From Albugo candida (taxonomy: Eukaryota > Oomycota > Peronosporomycetes > Albuginales), in contig JBDOQK010000002.1 of the NCBI GenBank assembly GCA_040437565.1, positions 868,001-932,000 on the forward strand: a DNA stretch of 64,000 bases. Direction: 5' to 3'. Shown one piece after another: positions 10,611 through 22,831 of this stretch (its first letter is position 1; every line of letters begins with the position of its first letter). The position numbers and the translations under genes are program-made. The notes under the pieces were generated by a model that was given only the letters and a program-made list of their open reading frames with translations, did not search any database and had not been told where the DNA came from.

Positions 10611-13259
10611 GTTCGCTCATGCAAGGTTTTAAGCGAGCTGTGTGTGAATGGAAGGAACCAAGTACTTGCTTTACATGTACTGCAAATAATCCACGGTAGA
10701 AGGATAGCAATTGATGCGATACCTGATTAAATATATTCCTATAGCCCGATGCGCGTCGTTTTTGCTTCTAGCAAATCAACTTGAAGATTATGCTAGGAGA
10801 CGTAATACATTTGCGGAGGTCAATGTGGTAATGCACATTTTCTTAAGCATAATCTTTTTGAACAAAGTAACATTCACTATGCCATGCAGCAGGCTTTGAC
10901 GCTGAAACCCGAGCCAATCCGATCGCGTGTTTATGAACAAAGCGGACGTATGAGGGCTTGTGCATTATTGTGCTTGCTGCCGGACAAACCATGCAGTTAA
11001 ACGACGAAATTGAGCGAAGCAAGCGAATGCAAAGAATTGAAATCACGGCTACAGACCAGTCGCTCGTACGGGATGTGAAGAATGTTCTTATCCTCGGCAA
11101 GTATGTCACGGATCATCGAAGAGGCTTCTTCGATGATCTAATCATGCCGAAAGTCATCATAAAATCTTTCAAGATTTGAGGCAGGATGTTCAAGCCGACT
11201 TGATACCGAGCAGACAGCACAGGGAAGTTCAACAGTATGGCACGGTTTCAGGTAAAATGCAGCTTTGTATCTTAAGTAGAAATATGCTCAGCGACCGAAT
11301 ATGAGCCAAGCGTTCGATTGTAGCCTGATGACATTAGCATTCAGTGGACCATTCGATAGTAGAGAGTGAGTAGGTAGTTTGCTTGTCGATGATAGAATTG
11401 GTGATGAATTGATCGTCACCGCAAACGAACATGTTAATATGTTGTTTGTATTAACTTGTGAGCATCCTGCGCGGCAATTTCGAATGCAAAATTTCATATT
11501 TTGGACGCTTTCCAACAAGTTTACCTTTGTCGCAATACTATATGACTGCTCGATCTGTAGAAGACGCATAATTTTCATATCTTATCGATCGATAATCAAA
11601 GTCTAGTAGCCCCAAGCCACCCAAGCCACCGTCAAGTTTCCAGACTTGCAGTCAGTAATAGCGTAGAATATCGTGCCGGTCGTGCCGGTATTGTACGTCT
11701 TTTCCATTTACACTTGTGGCAGCTCTAGGAGTCTCCTCATCAACGTAGAGCAGCATCGCGTTCGAATGTCACGTCTCTGACTAGATTTATGATGGTCCTG
11801 TGCATTTGTATCATCGACAAGATATGGAGCCTTGATCACCTCGATGGAATATAGCATTACTGGTGCGTTTTATGCTAAGAAAAGCGCCACTCAAATCGCA
11901 ACCGGAGGATTTGGGACGCAGATATGGCTGGGTCACAATAACGCTGCGGAGAATGCTAGACTTGCAATCGCTGTGGTAAATGAAATCAATCGTCGGGTAT
12001 CATGCGTATACCATCATAAGGCCGTGTTTATTTCTATACTTTTGCCTTTGCCGAGCACGAAGGAAAGTCCTAAAATTTGCACACGATCCCACTTCTACAA
12101 GCAATTATCTCGAGAGACGTGTACCATACAGGCAAGCATAAGCAGCGTTCGTCAATACAATACCACTCCCATACATCAAAAAATTAAAACGTTTGGAAGA
12201 CCTAGCACTAATCAGCATTGCTCGTACTATAATGTTTTGAAAAGGAGATAGCAACAATGCAAAAAGTCAGGCGTAAGCGAAAGCAAGAGTCCAATGATAC
12301 GGACTCGATGCCGCCGCGAAAAACGCTCATAGTAATAAGAGCAACAATGCAACGCAAAACCATCTCCACTGGCGTTCTGGACTTGAGCATAGCCTGTGCA
12401 ATACCCTAAATGGGTGTGAGGTGCGACAGACATAACATGTGCAGCGCGTATACTTGTTGAGCTATCATCCGGGTAGGTGTAGAAACATTTTACACTAAAA
12501 GAGTATGAAAGGCACATATGGATAGAAAACATGTGGCGCGTGGATTAATAATGAGAACAACTCAGGTAGGCTTTGCGAACTGACGTAGACACGGAAAAAT
12601 TTAATCTCGATCATATAGAACCCATTCTCAAGCTGGTTAAGGAATAGTTGGTACAAGGTGAAATGTATAGCGCGGCTCGAGTGTGTCGCTCAATCGGACT
12701 GGGGATCTAATCACCAGTGATTGCGACACAACAAAGCCATCAGCTGAAGTCGAACACTTTGGAGTAATAACAAGATTGTTAATAGATGTATTGCAGAGAC
12801 TCCCAGAAGTATTGATGTACCACTACAAGGACAGCCAGGCAATCCAGGACAGTGTGCAGAATACCAGATCAGATAAGGTCATAACACAAATCCGATTCTT
12901 AGAGAGTGCGAATGACCCGACAAGATACGACTGTAATTGTTTGCAGGGAACTTTGGCTGAGTGTTGTGTGTGCGTATGCTCATGTAAATACACTACAATA
13001 TTTACACTACGACCTGCGCGATCACTGTTGCAATCTCTATCCCTTGTAAAGTTTTCAAACCGACCTTTTTCGTCAAGAAATTACCATAATTATCCTTCGA
13101 ATAGCGCCGTGATACTCTCATCCTATTCTTACAAATTCAGAAATAGCTCGATGGTTTCGTTACATCTGTCGATACCGATAGCTCACCAATTTCAAATTCA
13201 CGAACACTTGAGCAGTGCCGCAAGCCTATAGAAAAATAGGGGTTGATCGTAGAATTCGA
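10611..13259. other. Gene-poor 2.6 kb with only weak coding hints
   Basis: Nothing here supports a full gene. Short frames exist at 10958-11179 (begins CIIVLAAGQTMQLND, reminiscent of a nucleotidyltransferase start but without the rest), 11832-12000 (a Gly/Ala-rich stretch) and 12683-13231. None shows a conserved domain or a chain of plausible exons. Small direct repeats occur at 11616-11630 (GCCACCCAAGCCACC) and near 11672 (CGTGCCGGT twice). It may hold decayed genes or plain spacer. Confidence 0.4.
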
Positions 13260-14014
13260 ATGCGCACTGGATTTTCTGCAGCAATTGTCTCCTTCGCAAT
13301 TGTTGCTGGGCTGGCCGTGTGGAACTCGTATGCTCGCGGACGAAAAAAACTTCTGAAATCGCAAAACTTGGAAGAGGAAACTCCAACATCTGTGGACATT
13401 AAAGTAGAGGACGATGAAAAAAAGCGTCGCCGAACTTCAGTTGCTGAATTAACACGAAGGTTCGATAAAGACAAAAGTCAGCTTAAGACTGATAAACAGC
13501 ATCATATGTCATGCGGACAAAACAAGCCTTCGAACAAAGGGATTAGTATCAGGACGACAGTAACTGACGATAATTCCTCAAACGGGAAAGTTTTGTCTGG
13601 AGAAAAGGCTTGCAAAGGTATCGCATTTGTGTTCATCAATTGCCTGCAGATCATCCTAACACAGTGTTGTGTACAGTGCACGACAAGAAGAATAATCTCA
13701 ATTCATTTCTGATACAGTGTACAGCAAACAAAGAGCGAACTTCCCCAATTCTTGTCGATGAGAGTTCGGCGTGCCCTACAGATGAAAGTGCCAATCTTTC
13801 CAATCAGTCAGACGACTCGGGATGCTTGTCTGATGTTCGCATTCAAAAGCATACAGATACAGTTTCGAAGCCAGAAATAATCATCAAAGAGAGTTTGGCA
13901 AATGAAACACGTCCAGAATCTCACTGCGAGCCAGCATCGGGATTGAGTCAAACAGGAAAGCTACAGCAATTTCAGCGTCTTTATCCGTCCAACGGCGCCC
14001 GTTGCTCTGTATAA
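13260..14014 (+). CDS. Small N-terminally membrane-anchored protein, two exons
   Basis: Exons 13260-13617 and 13725-14014 join in frame to give 215 residues. The N-terminus has one hydrophobic segment (FSAAIVSFAIVAGLAVW) followed at once by basic residues (YARGRKKLLK). This is a signal-anchor pattern that would put the rest of the chain in the cytosol. The remainder is charged and Ser-rich with no known domain. The intron (13618-13724) is 107 nt, longer than most in this window. The stop lies only 43 bp before the start of the next gene on the same strand. I do not recognise a family. Confidence 0.6.
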
Positions 14015-14057
14015 AGTTATTACCTTAATTTAGATTATAATATTAAACCAAGCGTTC

Positions 14058-16942
14058 ATGACACGTAAACCCATCACAATGAGTCTTATCTATGCTCCTG
14101 ATCACTCATCCTCTTTGATCGGTAAACGTCTGTGCAAAGCATTCGCATCTCGCTCATTTTGGGCTTCGGTTGTTTCAGCGTACAAAATCGACCAAGCCAT
14201 TTTCTATAAAATATACTTTGATGATGGGGATGTCGACATATTATCAGAAGAAGAAGTACTGGCGGATATCGCAAAGGTCGGTCAGCTTCGTGTTAATCGC
14301 TTCATGAATCTTCTCACATCACAATGTGGTAGGCAAAACGAAGTCAAGTCACAGACTATACACCAACAAAAGACGCTGGCCACTCGTTTCGCCAATGCGC
14401 TCAGCAGCAGGTACTGAAAAGAAGTCGCGATCATCCGAGTAGTGATAGCAACATACGTCATATTAAACTATGGGGACAGCGACTTTACACTATCATTCGA
14501 TCTGTTGGTGAAAATATATACATTGAAAGCTTCCAACGCACAAACGATGGTGAGCCTGGAGAAGTAGAAGCAAGTGGGAAAGTATTTATCGGAGATAGGC
14601 TTGTATCTATTGATAAGAGGAAATTGAACGGATTGAGTATAAGCGAAGTATCCAAGATCGTCAGAAATTCAAAGCGCCCAATTGTACTAACATTCGATTG
14701 CTGCGCTTCGAAAGCAGTAGCTGAGATTTTCACAAGACCTAAGGTTTCAGAAGCTTCAGAGCAGGTCGCAAAAAAATCTAGATTGTGTGAGCATAAAAGA
14801 GGGATTGAAGAGGATGCTGTCGATGATAAACCTGTAAGCGAAGAAAAAAGTCATGCCGATTCAGAGGAAACGGAAAAGCTTGGGAGCGTATCGAGCAATG
14901 AAGCGAAAAAGCCTCAATCTGACAATGAGTCTCTTCACGCATCTCAGGCTGCTGGCTCTTCGGGAATCAGGATAGCACCCAAAAAACACGAGAATGCTGC
15001 CGCGACCCCGGCAGAGGTTCCCACAAGTATCGCTGATGACACGGACAATAGATGCTGTGTTGCTCATCCTGCAGAGAGTATGGATAGAATTGTGCAGAAC
15101 TGCCACAGCAGCTTATCTGAATCAGGTTGTGATGAAACAAGCAAAGCTGAGGCGAAATCGTCTAGTTGTAGTACTAGTAGTAAGAGCGTCCAAGGTCACT
15201 GGATCAAAGATCCTAAGAAGGGGTATGGTGAAGAGCAACGAGAAAGCATTGGCCATACATCAGAGCATCGAAACAAGCGTACAACGCCGATATCCGAGTC
15301 TGGAATTGGAGATCAAGTACAACGAAGCACACCTAAACAGAAAGAACATAAGGGTGCCAATATAGTAGCAGTCGGCACGATGGATAGAGCGGAGCAACCT
15401 TCGGTCACAACTGCAGCAAAGGTGGCATGTAAACCCTTACCAAGTATCGAAGAACTGAATCGACACAGGTTGGATAATGGAACCGGAAATGTAGAGCCTG
15501 CAAACGCTGTTAATATCTGTCAAGCACACGCTTCTCAGGTAAATTCAATGATGCAAACCTCCACTACAAATCCCAAACCGACATTATCGGTGCAATCAGC
15601 ACATCATGGAGGATCCATCAATCCTGCCTCAAACACCTCCAAGTACGGTGCCGTCATGAATCCAATTCCAATCCAGAAAAACAGCGCTGTTTCATCGGGA
15701 CATATAACCGTTCGTGGGCATCACTTATCTATGCAGGATTCTACATATCAAAGCCGCGTAGCTGAGCAGCGGACTGCTTTTGTGAAGAACAATGTAAGCA
15801 TTATGCCGATGACTGTCGCTCACCAACGAACAATGACTACATCGAATCACACACAAGGGACGCCTGACGAACGAGCTATCTTGGCGAACGAATCTCAACA
15901 ACGTGATGTACCTTCTGGACATCAAAATGTATCGTTGCCTGTACAAAAAGATCATGTGCATCCGGTAACATCGCAGTTATCTACGCAGCGACTCAACGCT
16001 ACGCAACAAAGCTCGAGTACAAGACCACATGGATCCCAGCAGCATGGAATGATTTCTGGACAGCATCATATACCGGTGCCTGTACACAGAGATCATGCGC
16101 ATCCTGTATCGACACAATTGTCTGCGCAACGAACCAACTCTACGCAGCAGAGCTTAGGTACAAGATCTCATTATAATTCAATCGAGGTCAGCCAAGAATT
16201 TCTGTCGGGATTCTCCGGGAAGTCACCAGCAATACCCTTTGCTTTGCAAAACACAGTTATGCGACCCGGACAAACTCAGCAGGTCGATGCCAGGCAGACT
16301 GGCATTGGGTTGAAACCAACGCATTGGCAGCAGGTAGAAATTGCCACCAGAACGAGTCAAGATAAAGCAACTGGAAATGTACTTCCTGCTTTCAAGCCAA
16401 GACATCATATTACGGATGCAAGATTACAAGTCCTTGCACGGGGAAACAACAGTCATAGCTCTGCGGAGTGTCGTGAGAAGCACAACAGTATACGCGTGAA
16501 ACTTCCGCAAAGTGATCTATCAACAACCTCACAAGAGACGTCAGTAGTGCGTCATCATGAGCCTGCAGGTGATGGTAGAACCGTTTCTCCACACCAATCG
16601 AGGACTGCTTCTTTGAACAAAACAATTATACTAGAGCCGATACATTCATGGAATCACTACGATTATACTGCGGTAAGCATTCGAATGTCAAGATTATATG
16701 TCAAGCTGGCAACGTTCCAAGAGCAAGTGATACTCACTGCTTTTCTGAAAGGAGCAAATAATGAGTGTGGTGAAATAGAACAAAGTGGTCAAGTCCTACT
16801 GGGTGACGTATTGGTCGCCATCAATGGAAATAGCCTCAAGTCAGTTACTTCTCCTCATCAAATCGCGAGGCTCGTGACGGGCTTACCTCGCCCATTTCAA
16901 GTTTACTTTCGGAGGGCTATGTGGGAAGAACTTCAGCATTGA
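14058..16942 (+). CDS. Tudor-like and double PDZ-domain protein, two exons
   Basis: Exons 14058-14276 and 14333-16942 (intron 56 nt) give 942 residues. The start may instead be the second Met, seven codons on. Residues about 10-70 resemble a Tudor/Agenet-type barrel (SLIGKRLCKAF, FYKIYFDDGDVDILSEEEV), common in chromatin readers. After the intron comes a first PDZ domain (about residues 120-200, GKVFIGDRLVSIDKRKLNG with KRPIVLTF). A disordered Ser/Gln/His-rich middle of some 630 residues contains a 47-residue tandem duplication. A second PDZ domain lies at the C-terminus (GQVLLGDVLVAINGNSLKS to RPFQVYFRR). Tudor and PDZ domains in one protein are unusual. The domain calls rest on motif reading alone. 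Confidence 0.7.
15917..16185 (+). repeat. Intragenic tandem duplication, period 141 bp
   Basis: Two diverged in-frame copies of a 47-residue unit lie side by side in the disordered middle of the Tudor/PDZ protein. Compare LPVQKDHVHPVTSQLSTQR with VPVHRDHAHPVSTQLSAQR. The copies start near 15917 and 16058. Confidence 0.8.
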
Positions 16943-16951
16943 GCAGCTGTA

Positions 16952-17325
16952 CTGCTGGGCTTCAAACGATTTTGTGTGATGGCATCCGACTAAGAAGCGA
17001 GACACAGAATCAGAATGTCAGATGTAATTTGTCAAGGATCAAGTTCTTCATGTCCGATAAACAAAGCTCAAGTCATATTGGCCATATANNNNNNNNNNNN
17101 NNNNNNNNNNNNNNNNNNNNNNNNNNNNNNNNNNNNNNNNNNNNNNNNNNNNNNNNNNNNNNNNNNNNNNNNNNNNNNNNNNNNNNNNCTGCTGGGCTTC
17201 AAACGATTTTGTGTGATGGCATCCGACTAAGAAGCGAGACACAGAATCAGAATGTCAGATGTAATTTGTCAAGGATCAAGTTCTTCATGTCCGATAAACA
17301 AAGCTCAAGTCATATTGGCCATATA
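16952..17325. repeat. Duplicated flanks of the second gap (137 bp)
   Basis: The bases 16952-17088 recur at 17189-17325 without visible change, on either side of a 100-N gap at 17089-17188. It is non-coding 3' sequence shared by two converging genes. Most likely these are unmerged contig ends. Confidence 0.85.
17089..17188. other. Assembly gap, 100 N
   Basis: A run of exactly 100 N between two copies of the same 137-bp sequence. Confidence 0.95.
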
Positions 17326-17333
17326 TACATTGC

Positions 17334-20300
17334 TTAGGATGGATTCAACACTGGTAGTGAGCACGATTTTGCCATGACTGCCTCGTCGGTTTTCGTGCTA
17401 TTCTCGGTGCTGATCCAGCCTTCGAAAGGCTTCATCGATGTAGCCATTGTGCAGCTTTCGCCATTCAATTCAGTCGAATAATATTTCTCATTTGAACCTC
17501 TATCATGCAATGGAGCACGTTGCACTGATCCACTACCTTTGGGTATTCGGAACCCACCTCGATAGATGTAGCTTGAAATAGAACGATTGCTTGGCTCCGC
17601 TTCTTCAATTAAACTACTGCTTTGACTTTGCTGACGTGCTTCTGCGAGCTCAGTTGAGGCATGATCTGTTTTGACCCAAGATTCAAGATTTTGTTCCATC
17701 GTATGGGTGAGACTTTCATTGCTTGAACCAAAAAGTGTACGACGTCGGACGGTCGCATCGAGGAGATTGAGCAGCGTGGTTATATACAATTCACGTCTGT
17801 TTAAAGCATTGGCGTCAAACTGCTCACCAATGTTTTTATTGTGCATGATCTTGAATCGTACTTTCGCCTTCAGCTTATCTGCCATTGCTGCCTGTACACT
17901 GAGTATCAATCCACTAAGATCAGCTTGAGCCGCAACTTCTTTGTTGCACCCCACCCGCAGCGCCTCATACTCTGCTCGAGCAACTATGAGGTCGGCAAAA
18001 AACTGACTGTTCTGTACTAATAATTGCTGCTGTCGATCATTAAAAAGCTTTCGCGCCGAGTCAAATGAGCTGCTAGGGATAATGTTATCGCTAGCCATGA
18101 TGCCTTGATGGTTTGAACGACCTGATATCTCGAATTTCCAGCATTCAGACACAAATATTTCGCAGACGCGGTCAAGTTCTTGCTTGAGATCAGTGAGTGT
18201 CATATTTCGAATCGAAGATCGCGCCACAATATTAGCAAATTCTTCTTGTTTGCTCTGGTACGAATAATAGAATGCTTCTACTCGTTCAGACTCTTTCTTA
18301 AGTTGTTTGGTCAACTCTGAAATTGACGAATCAATTGTTAAACGACTTTCAGTTTGAAAGCTGGTGATGCGGGAATCAAACTGCTCTTGTTGTTTGCACA
18401 ATTGGATATGTGATGTTCTGACTTTTGAAATTGAGTCCTGTAGTACCTGATTTTCTTGACGCTGCAATTGAAATTTTTCTTCCGTTCCAGACTCTAATGC
18501 TTTTAATGTCGACCGAATGCCAGCATTGAAGTCCTCTACATGATACAACTGTTGTCTAGCTGCAGTNNNNNNNNNNNNNNNNNNNNNNNNNNNNNNNNNN
18601 NNNNNNNNNNNNNNNNNNNNNNNNNNNNNNNNNNNNNNNNNNNNNNNNNNNNNNNNNNNNNNNNNNCCCGCATCACCAGCTTTCAAACTGAAAGTCGTTT
18701 AACAATTGATTCGTCAATTTCAGAGTTGACCAAACAACTCTGAAATTGACGAATCAATTGTTAAACGACTTTCAGTTTGAAAGCTGGTGATGCGGGAATC
18801 AAACTGCTCTTGTTGTTTGCACAATTGGATATGTGATGTTCTGACTTTTGAAATTGAGTCCTGTAGTACCTGATTTTCTTGACGCTGCAATTGAAATTTT
18901 TCTTCCGTTCCAGACTCTAATGCTTTTAATGTCGACCGAATGCCAGCATTGAAGTCCTCTACATGATACAACTGTTGTCTAGCTGCAGTTATCTCAAACT
19001 CACTCGCTTTTACTGTTTGATCCACGGCCAGAGACAAGTCGTTGGCTTTCTTGTGAAGATTCTCGACTTGAAAATCAACCTCGGCGCGAAGACGAGAGAG
19101 ATCAGAAGCTAATGCAACTGTATCGTCAGAGTTTTTGCTAATTGTTTCGGAAGCTTTTCCAAGATTTTCGGTGATATGATGCGTGTTCTCCTGTAATGCA
19201 ACTATGGAATTGGAGAATTCTAGCAATCGTAATTGGCTTGATTTCTCATTCCCATCAATTTGGGATTGAGCCGATTCCATCTTCACCGAAATACCTGTTA
19301 TCGATCGGGAATGTCCATCGACTACTGTTTCTAGCATTTGCAAAGCTCCCCCAATATTCTGATCCAATACACCATTTAATCGATTCTCTAAACGTCTCAT
19401 TTCGTTCTGAGCTGTGTCGGATTGTTTATTGATGGCATCTAATAATTCTTGTTCAACACTTTTTATCTGCATCTCATGCACGAACAATTCCTCTGAGATT
19501 GTAGCATTCATTTTCTTGCTTGAATTTTGATTTTCTAATAACGACTGGACGGTTTGTTTCATATCATTCTTCTCGTCATGAGCAAGACGCAATTTGATAG
19601 TGAGGTCTGTGATCATGTTCTTTGAATTCTCAAGTTGCTTCTCTATGGTAGCTTGACGTTCAACTGATTGTCTTAGCAAACTCTCAGCTGTTGACAGCTT
19701 TCTTACCAAATCCTGTATTTTTTCGGCCTGATTACTGTTTACATTCTCTTGCTGCTCGCATAAGACGAGGAAGCGTTCATCAAGCATGCTAAATCGATTC
19801 GATGTGTCCTCTACCAAGACCTGACGGTCTATGCCCCTTTGTTTCGAGATATTATTCTCTAAATGCATCAGTTCATCTCGAGTGGGATAGATTCGTAACC
19901 TCTCCTCGATCCTTTTTATATTTGATTGAACAATTTCTTCCGATTTGCTTGTCCTGGCTTGTGTCAGTGCATCACGTCTTCGTAGTTCAGCTTGTAAGAG
20001 CTCTACTGTGTCTTTTGCGTCCGAGAAAGATTTACGAAGATCCATAAACTCATCCGATTGCCTGTAGACAGCCTGCCATAATGGTACCAGCATCTTCTTC
20101 AGTAGCTTAGTTGTATCGATTACTTCGGTTATTTCTTCGGCCACCTTCGAACCGTTTGGTTTACGCTCTGGATTAATTCCGTCTTCCATATCGGTCCATG
20201 TCGGAGGTTGTAGAGCTGGGATAGTCTTCGGGTCTGTAGAGGAACTGCTTTGGAGCAGAAGTAGATCGTTTCTTAATCTACTTACTTCTGCCTCAAAGTT

Positions 20301-20552
20301 TTCGAATTGCTTCTTCAGCGATTGACTTTCCAAAATAGGGTCAGCATTACTCAGTATATCGCTGAAGCACTGCGTCATCCATTCCGGGAGCTTCGAGCTG
20401 CTTAGAAGCTCGTTTTTTTCTATGTTTGATATCTTCTGACGTAGTGCTGCGACAACATTTGTGATGGGTTCTCCATCGACCAGGATCTCTGTTGAGGTTC
20501 TCCAAGGAAATGTATCGTGGTCCATTAGCGTAACGACTACACGGCTGGCCAC
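17334..20552 (-). CDS. Large coiled-coil protein, interrupted by a gap
   Basis: Read on the minus strand from the Met at 20552, the protein has an N-terminal region of about 100 residues (ASRVVVTLMDHDTFPW onward) and then heptad-rich coiled coil for most of its length. At 18736 the open frame runs into a fold-back and the gap at 18567-18666. The frame to the left of the gap (17334-18566) starts by repeating the last about 85 codons of the right part, so the two belong to one gene. Allowing for the repeat, the chain is about 960 residues. The C-terminal tail is Ser-rich and disordered. No known domain is visible; a cytoskeletal or flagellar/centrosomal scaffold is possible but not shown. Its start lies about 98 bp from the stop of the GH16 gene. 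Confidence 0.7.
18313..18989. repeat. Duplicated flanks of the third gap, with fold-back
   Basis: The 254 bp at 18313-18566 recurs at 18736-18989 (offset 423). The piece right after the gap, 18667 to about 18728, is the reverse complement of the sequence starting at 18736, leaving a loop of a few bases (ACCAAAC). This is the same contig-end signature as at the first gap. It breaks the coiled-coil gene only on paper. Confidence 0.85.
18567..18666. other. Assembly gap, 100 N
   Basis: A run of exactly 100 N inside the coiled-coil gene. Confidence 0.95.
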
Positions 20553-20650
20553 AAGGCACGTGGTATTTCAGGAACATTGCCGCATCAGCACGCGATTCTG
20601 TGACCTTAATTATATGCATTTACAGTTAAATGAACAACAATCCACGAGCT

Positions 20651-22831
20651 CTACTTCTTGCACTTTTTGTGCTTTTCGAATAGGCTATTCAATAAAGCTA
20701 GAAATGTTGCGACCAACGTGATCATAGCTACCATCACAGCAATGGGTAAAGAGGGACCAAAAGTCTGCGTCAGAGTTGATGAATTCATAGCAGGGTAAGT
20801 TGCTGTTGTACAACGCGGGCCACCCCAATATTTGCTTGTACAGACACAACGCCGACGTGTGCACGTGCCTGTTCTGACCGGATGACTATTTTGTAGCTTG
20901 GCTGTACAATCATTTGTATCTCGGCAGGATGCACCTCCCTGTACTTGAACCAGTTTGTTGTCATAGTCTTCATACTCTTCGATATGACTTTCGATCCACT
21001 CATGTGTTGGGTGCGTAGGAGGATCACATCCCACGGCCATGGTTGACTGATTTGATAAATCTTGGTACAATCGAATATAATCTATCTTCAGATACATTGG
21101 AAAGCCATCGCAGATTCTGTTCACCTTTTCATCAGACCCATTGCCACGACAGGGACGGCCAACGTTCGGAGGGGTCGCTCCCCAGCTCCCGGACACAGCT
21201 ACATTCAGAATCAAATACATTGGCTCTTCAGGCATGATTTTTTTTGGATTGCTTTGATCCGAATCCTGCGGTACGTTTAAAACGGACGATGCCGGGATTT
21301 CAAACAGAGGAAGATTTTCAAGCATCCATCGTACGTACCCGTTCGGACCCATCACCCATTCGACCTGATAAGTCATAAAGGAAGTATAACCACCTACGTG
21401 AATTGGCCAATTTGCTGATAGCGCGTCCATCTGATAATTGAATGAGGGCATCGAGTTTGTTGGAGCAGTTGTTGGTAATCGTGGATTCAGACAGTTTGCG
21501 TCTTGATTATCAGGATCACACAAGTGGGTTCCATCATATGCATTAATGGCTGAAAAGCACGTGCCTTGGGAATTTATTCCCCAGTGACCTCGGTGGACGT
21601 CCCCATCAATAAATCCCAGATCAGATTGGATGTCATTCGACGCGGGGCATGTCGTCACAGAACAGTTGTTCTCGGTGATAGAATGAGACAGGGACTTCAA
21701 AATGGATCTCAGATCTTGCTTGAGCTTTTGATCTCTTGCGCAAAAATTGTTAGAAGAATATCTCAATCCTTCATACCAGGATTTATGCTTCCTTTGCGCA
21801 TAAATTTGGGATGGAATATTGGGCTGGTTTGCTCCAGGCGTGACACATGTTGCGGAGTATTTGCAAGACGTGTCCCCACCGACTTCCAGTTTTGGGTCAG
21901 GTTCAATTCTGCGATAATGCTTTGGCATTCCTGGTGCTACTTGGATGGAAGAAGACACAATACTTCCGCCTCCTTCAATAAGATCTATCTCAGGTGCTCC
22001 TCGCCCTTGATTGGGATGCAGACCGAATCCTGGATTCGGATCACACGCACTGATACGTTGATTACTACTATTGAATACTTTTTCGTTGCAATCGTTGTAG
22101 GAAAATGGCCACATTCTTTGTGTTGACGCACTAAAGATAGCCCGACCTAGATTCCCCATCATCCAGATACCAGGCCATGCAGGATAGAATTCCAATTCTT
22201 TCACTGGTGCCGTAGGACCTCGAGCCAAGTCCGGATTCCGGGACTTTTCGTTCATAGATGCTGGCAGTTGAGCTTTGACCTCAAGCATTCCACCCTGGAA
22301 GCAAAATTTGTTCCACGTTTGCAGCATCGCCGATCGATAAAACTATTGAAGACATTTAAGATCAGACATCCAGCTGTACACAACAGTAATGACTCATACA
22401 AAGGTTATATTCGTGAAGGATGGAGGATGCAGATATTGATTGAATATCGTGACATTTTGTACATCTTCTATCACTTTGATTTCGAGGAAGCATACATCAT
22501 TTTCACAGTTGACTTGTGTCATGTTGTGAGAATACACCTCAAGAGCGCCGTTTACCCCGTCAGGTTTTTCAAGCGAAGTCCAAAGGTGATCATATCCCGC
22601 ATCAAACCGTCTCTTCTCTCCGCTGATGTTATCATTGAACTCATCACTCATCAATAGCTCCCAAAATTGACCTCTCGAAGATACGTATGAATGTTTTTCC
22701 ATCGGAGTCGCCACATCGACCCATGTACCGATTCCCGAGACCGTCTCCAAGTTATTTGTCGATATAGCATCTGCAATAAATGCATACAATATAAAACAAG
22801 ACCTCAGGTACTGCCACAACTGAGCGAACAT
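20651..22831 (-). CDS. KRE6/SKN1-like GH16 glucan-synthesis protein, two exons
   Basis: Exons 22831-22400 and 22342-20651 join in frame (NITF to FYRSAMLQTW) to give 707 residues. The family (GH16, KRE6/SKN1) acts in making beta-1,6- or branched beta-glucan of the cell wall. An N-terminal hydrophobic segment (FILYAFIADAI) looks like a signal peptide. The GH16 fold covers about residues 50-560 with WNKFCFQGGMLEV, YPAWPGIWMMGN and the catalytic signature EIDLIEGG (E-D-x-x-E pattern). A Cys-rich EGF-like module follows (CTRRRCVCTSKYWGGPRC), then one C-terminal transmembrane span (IAVMVAMITLVATFLALL) and a lysine-rich tail. Fungal KRE6/SKN1 proteins instead have an N-terminal cytosolic part and anchor, so this is a type I layout with an added EGF module. 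The family call is firm. Confidence 0.9.
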
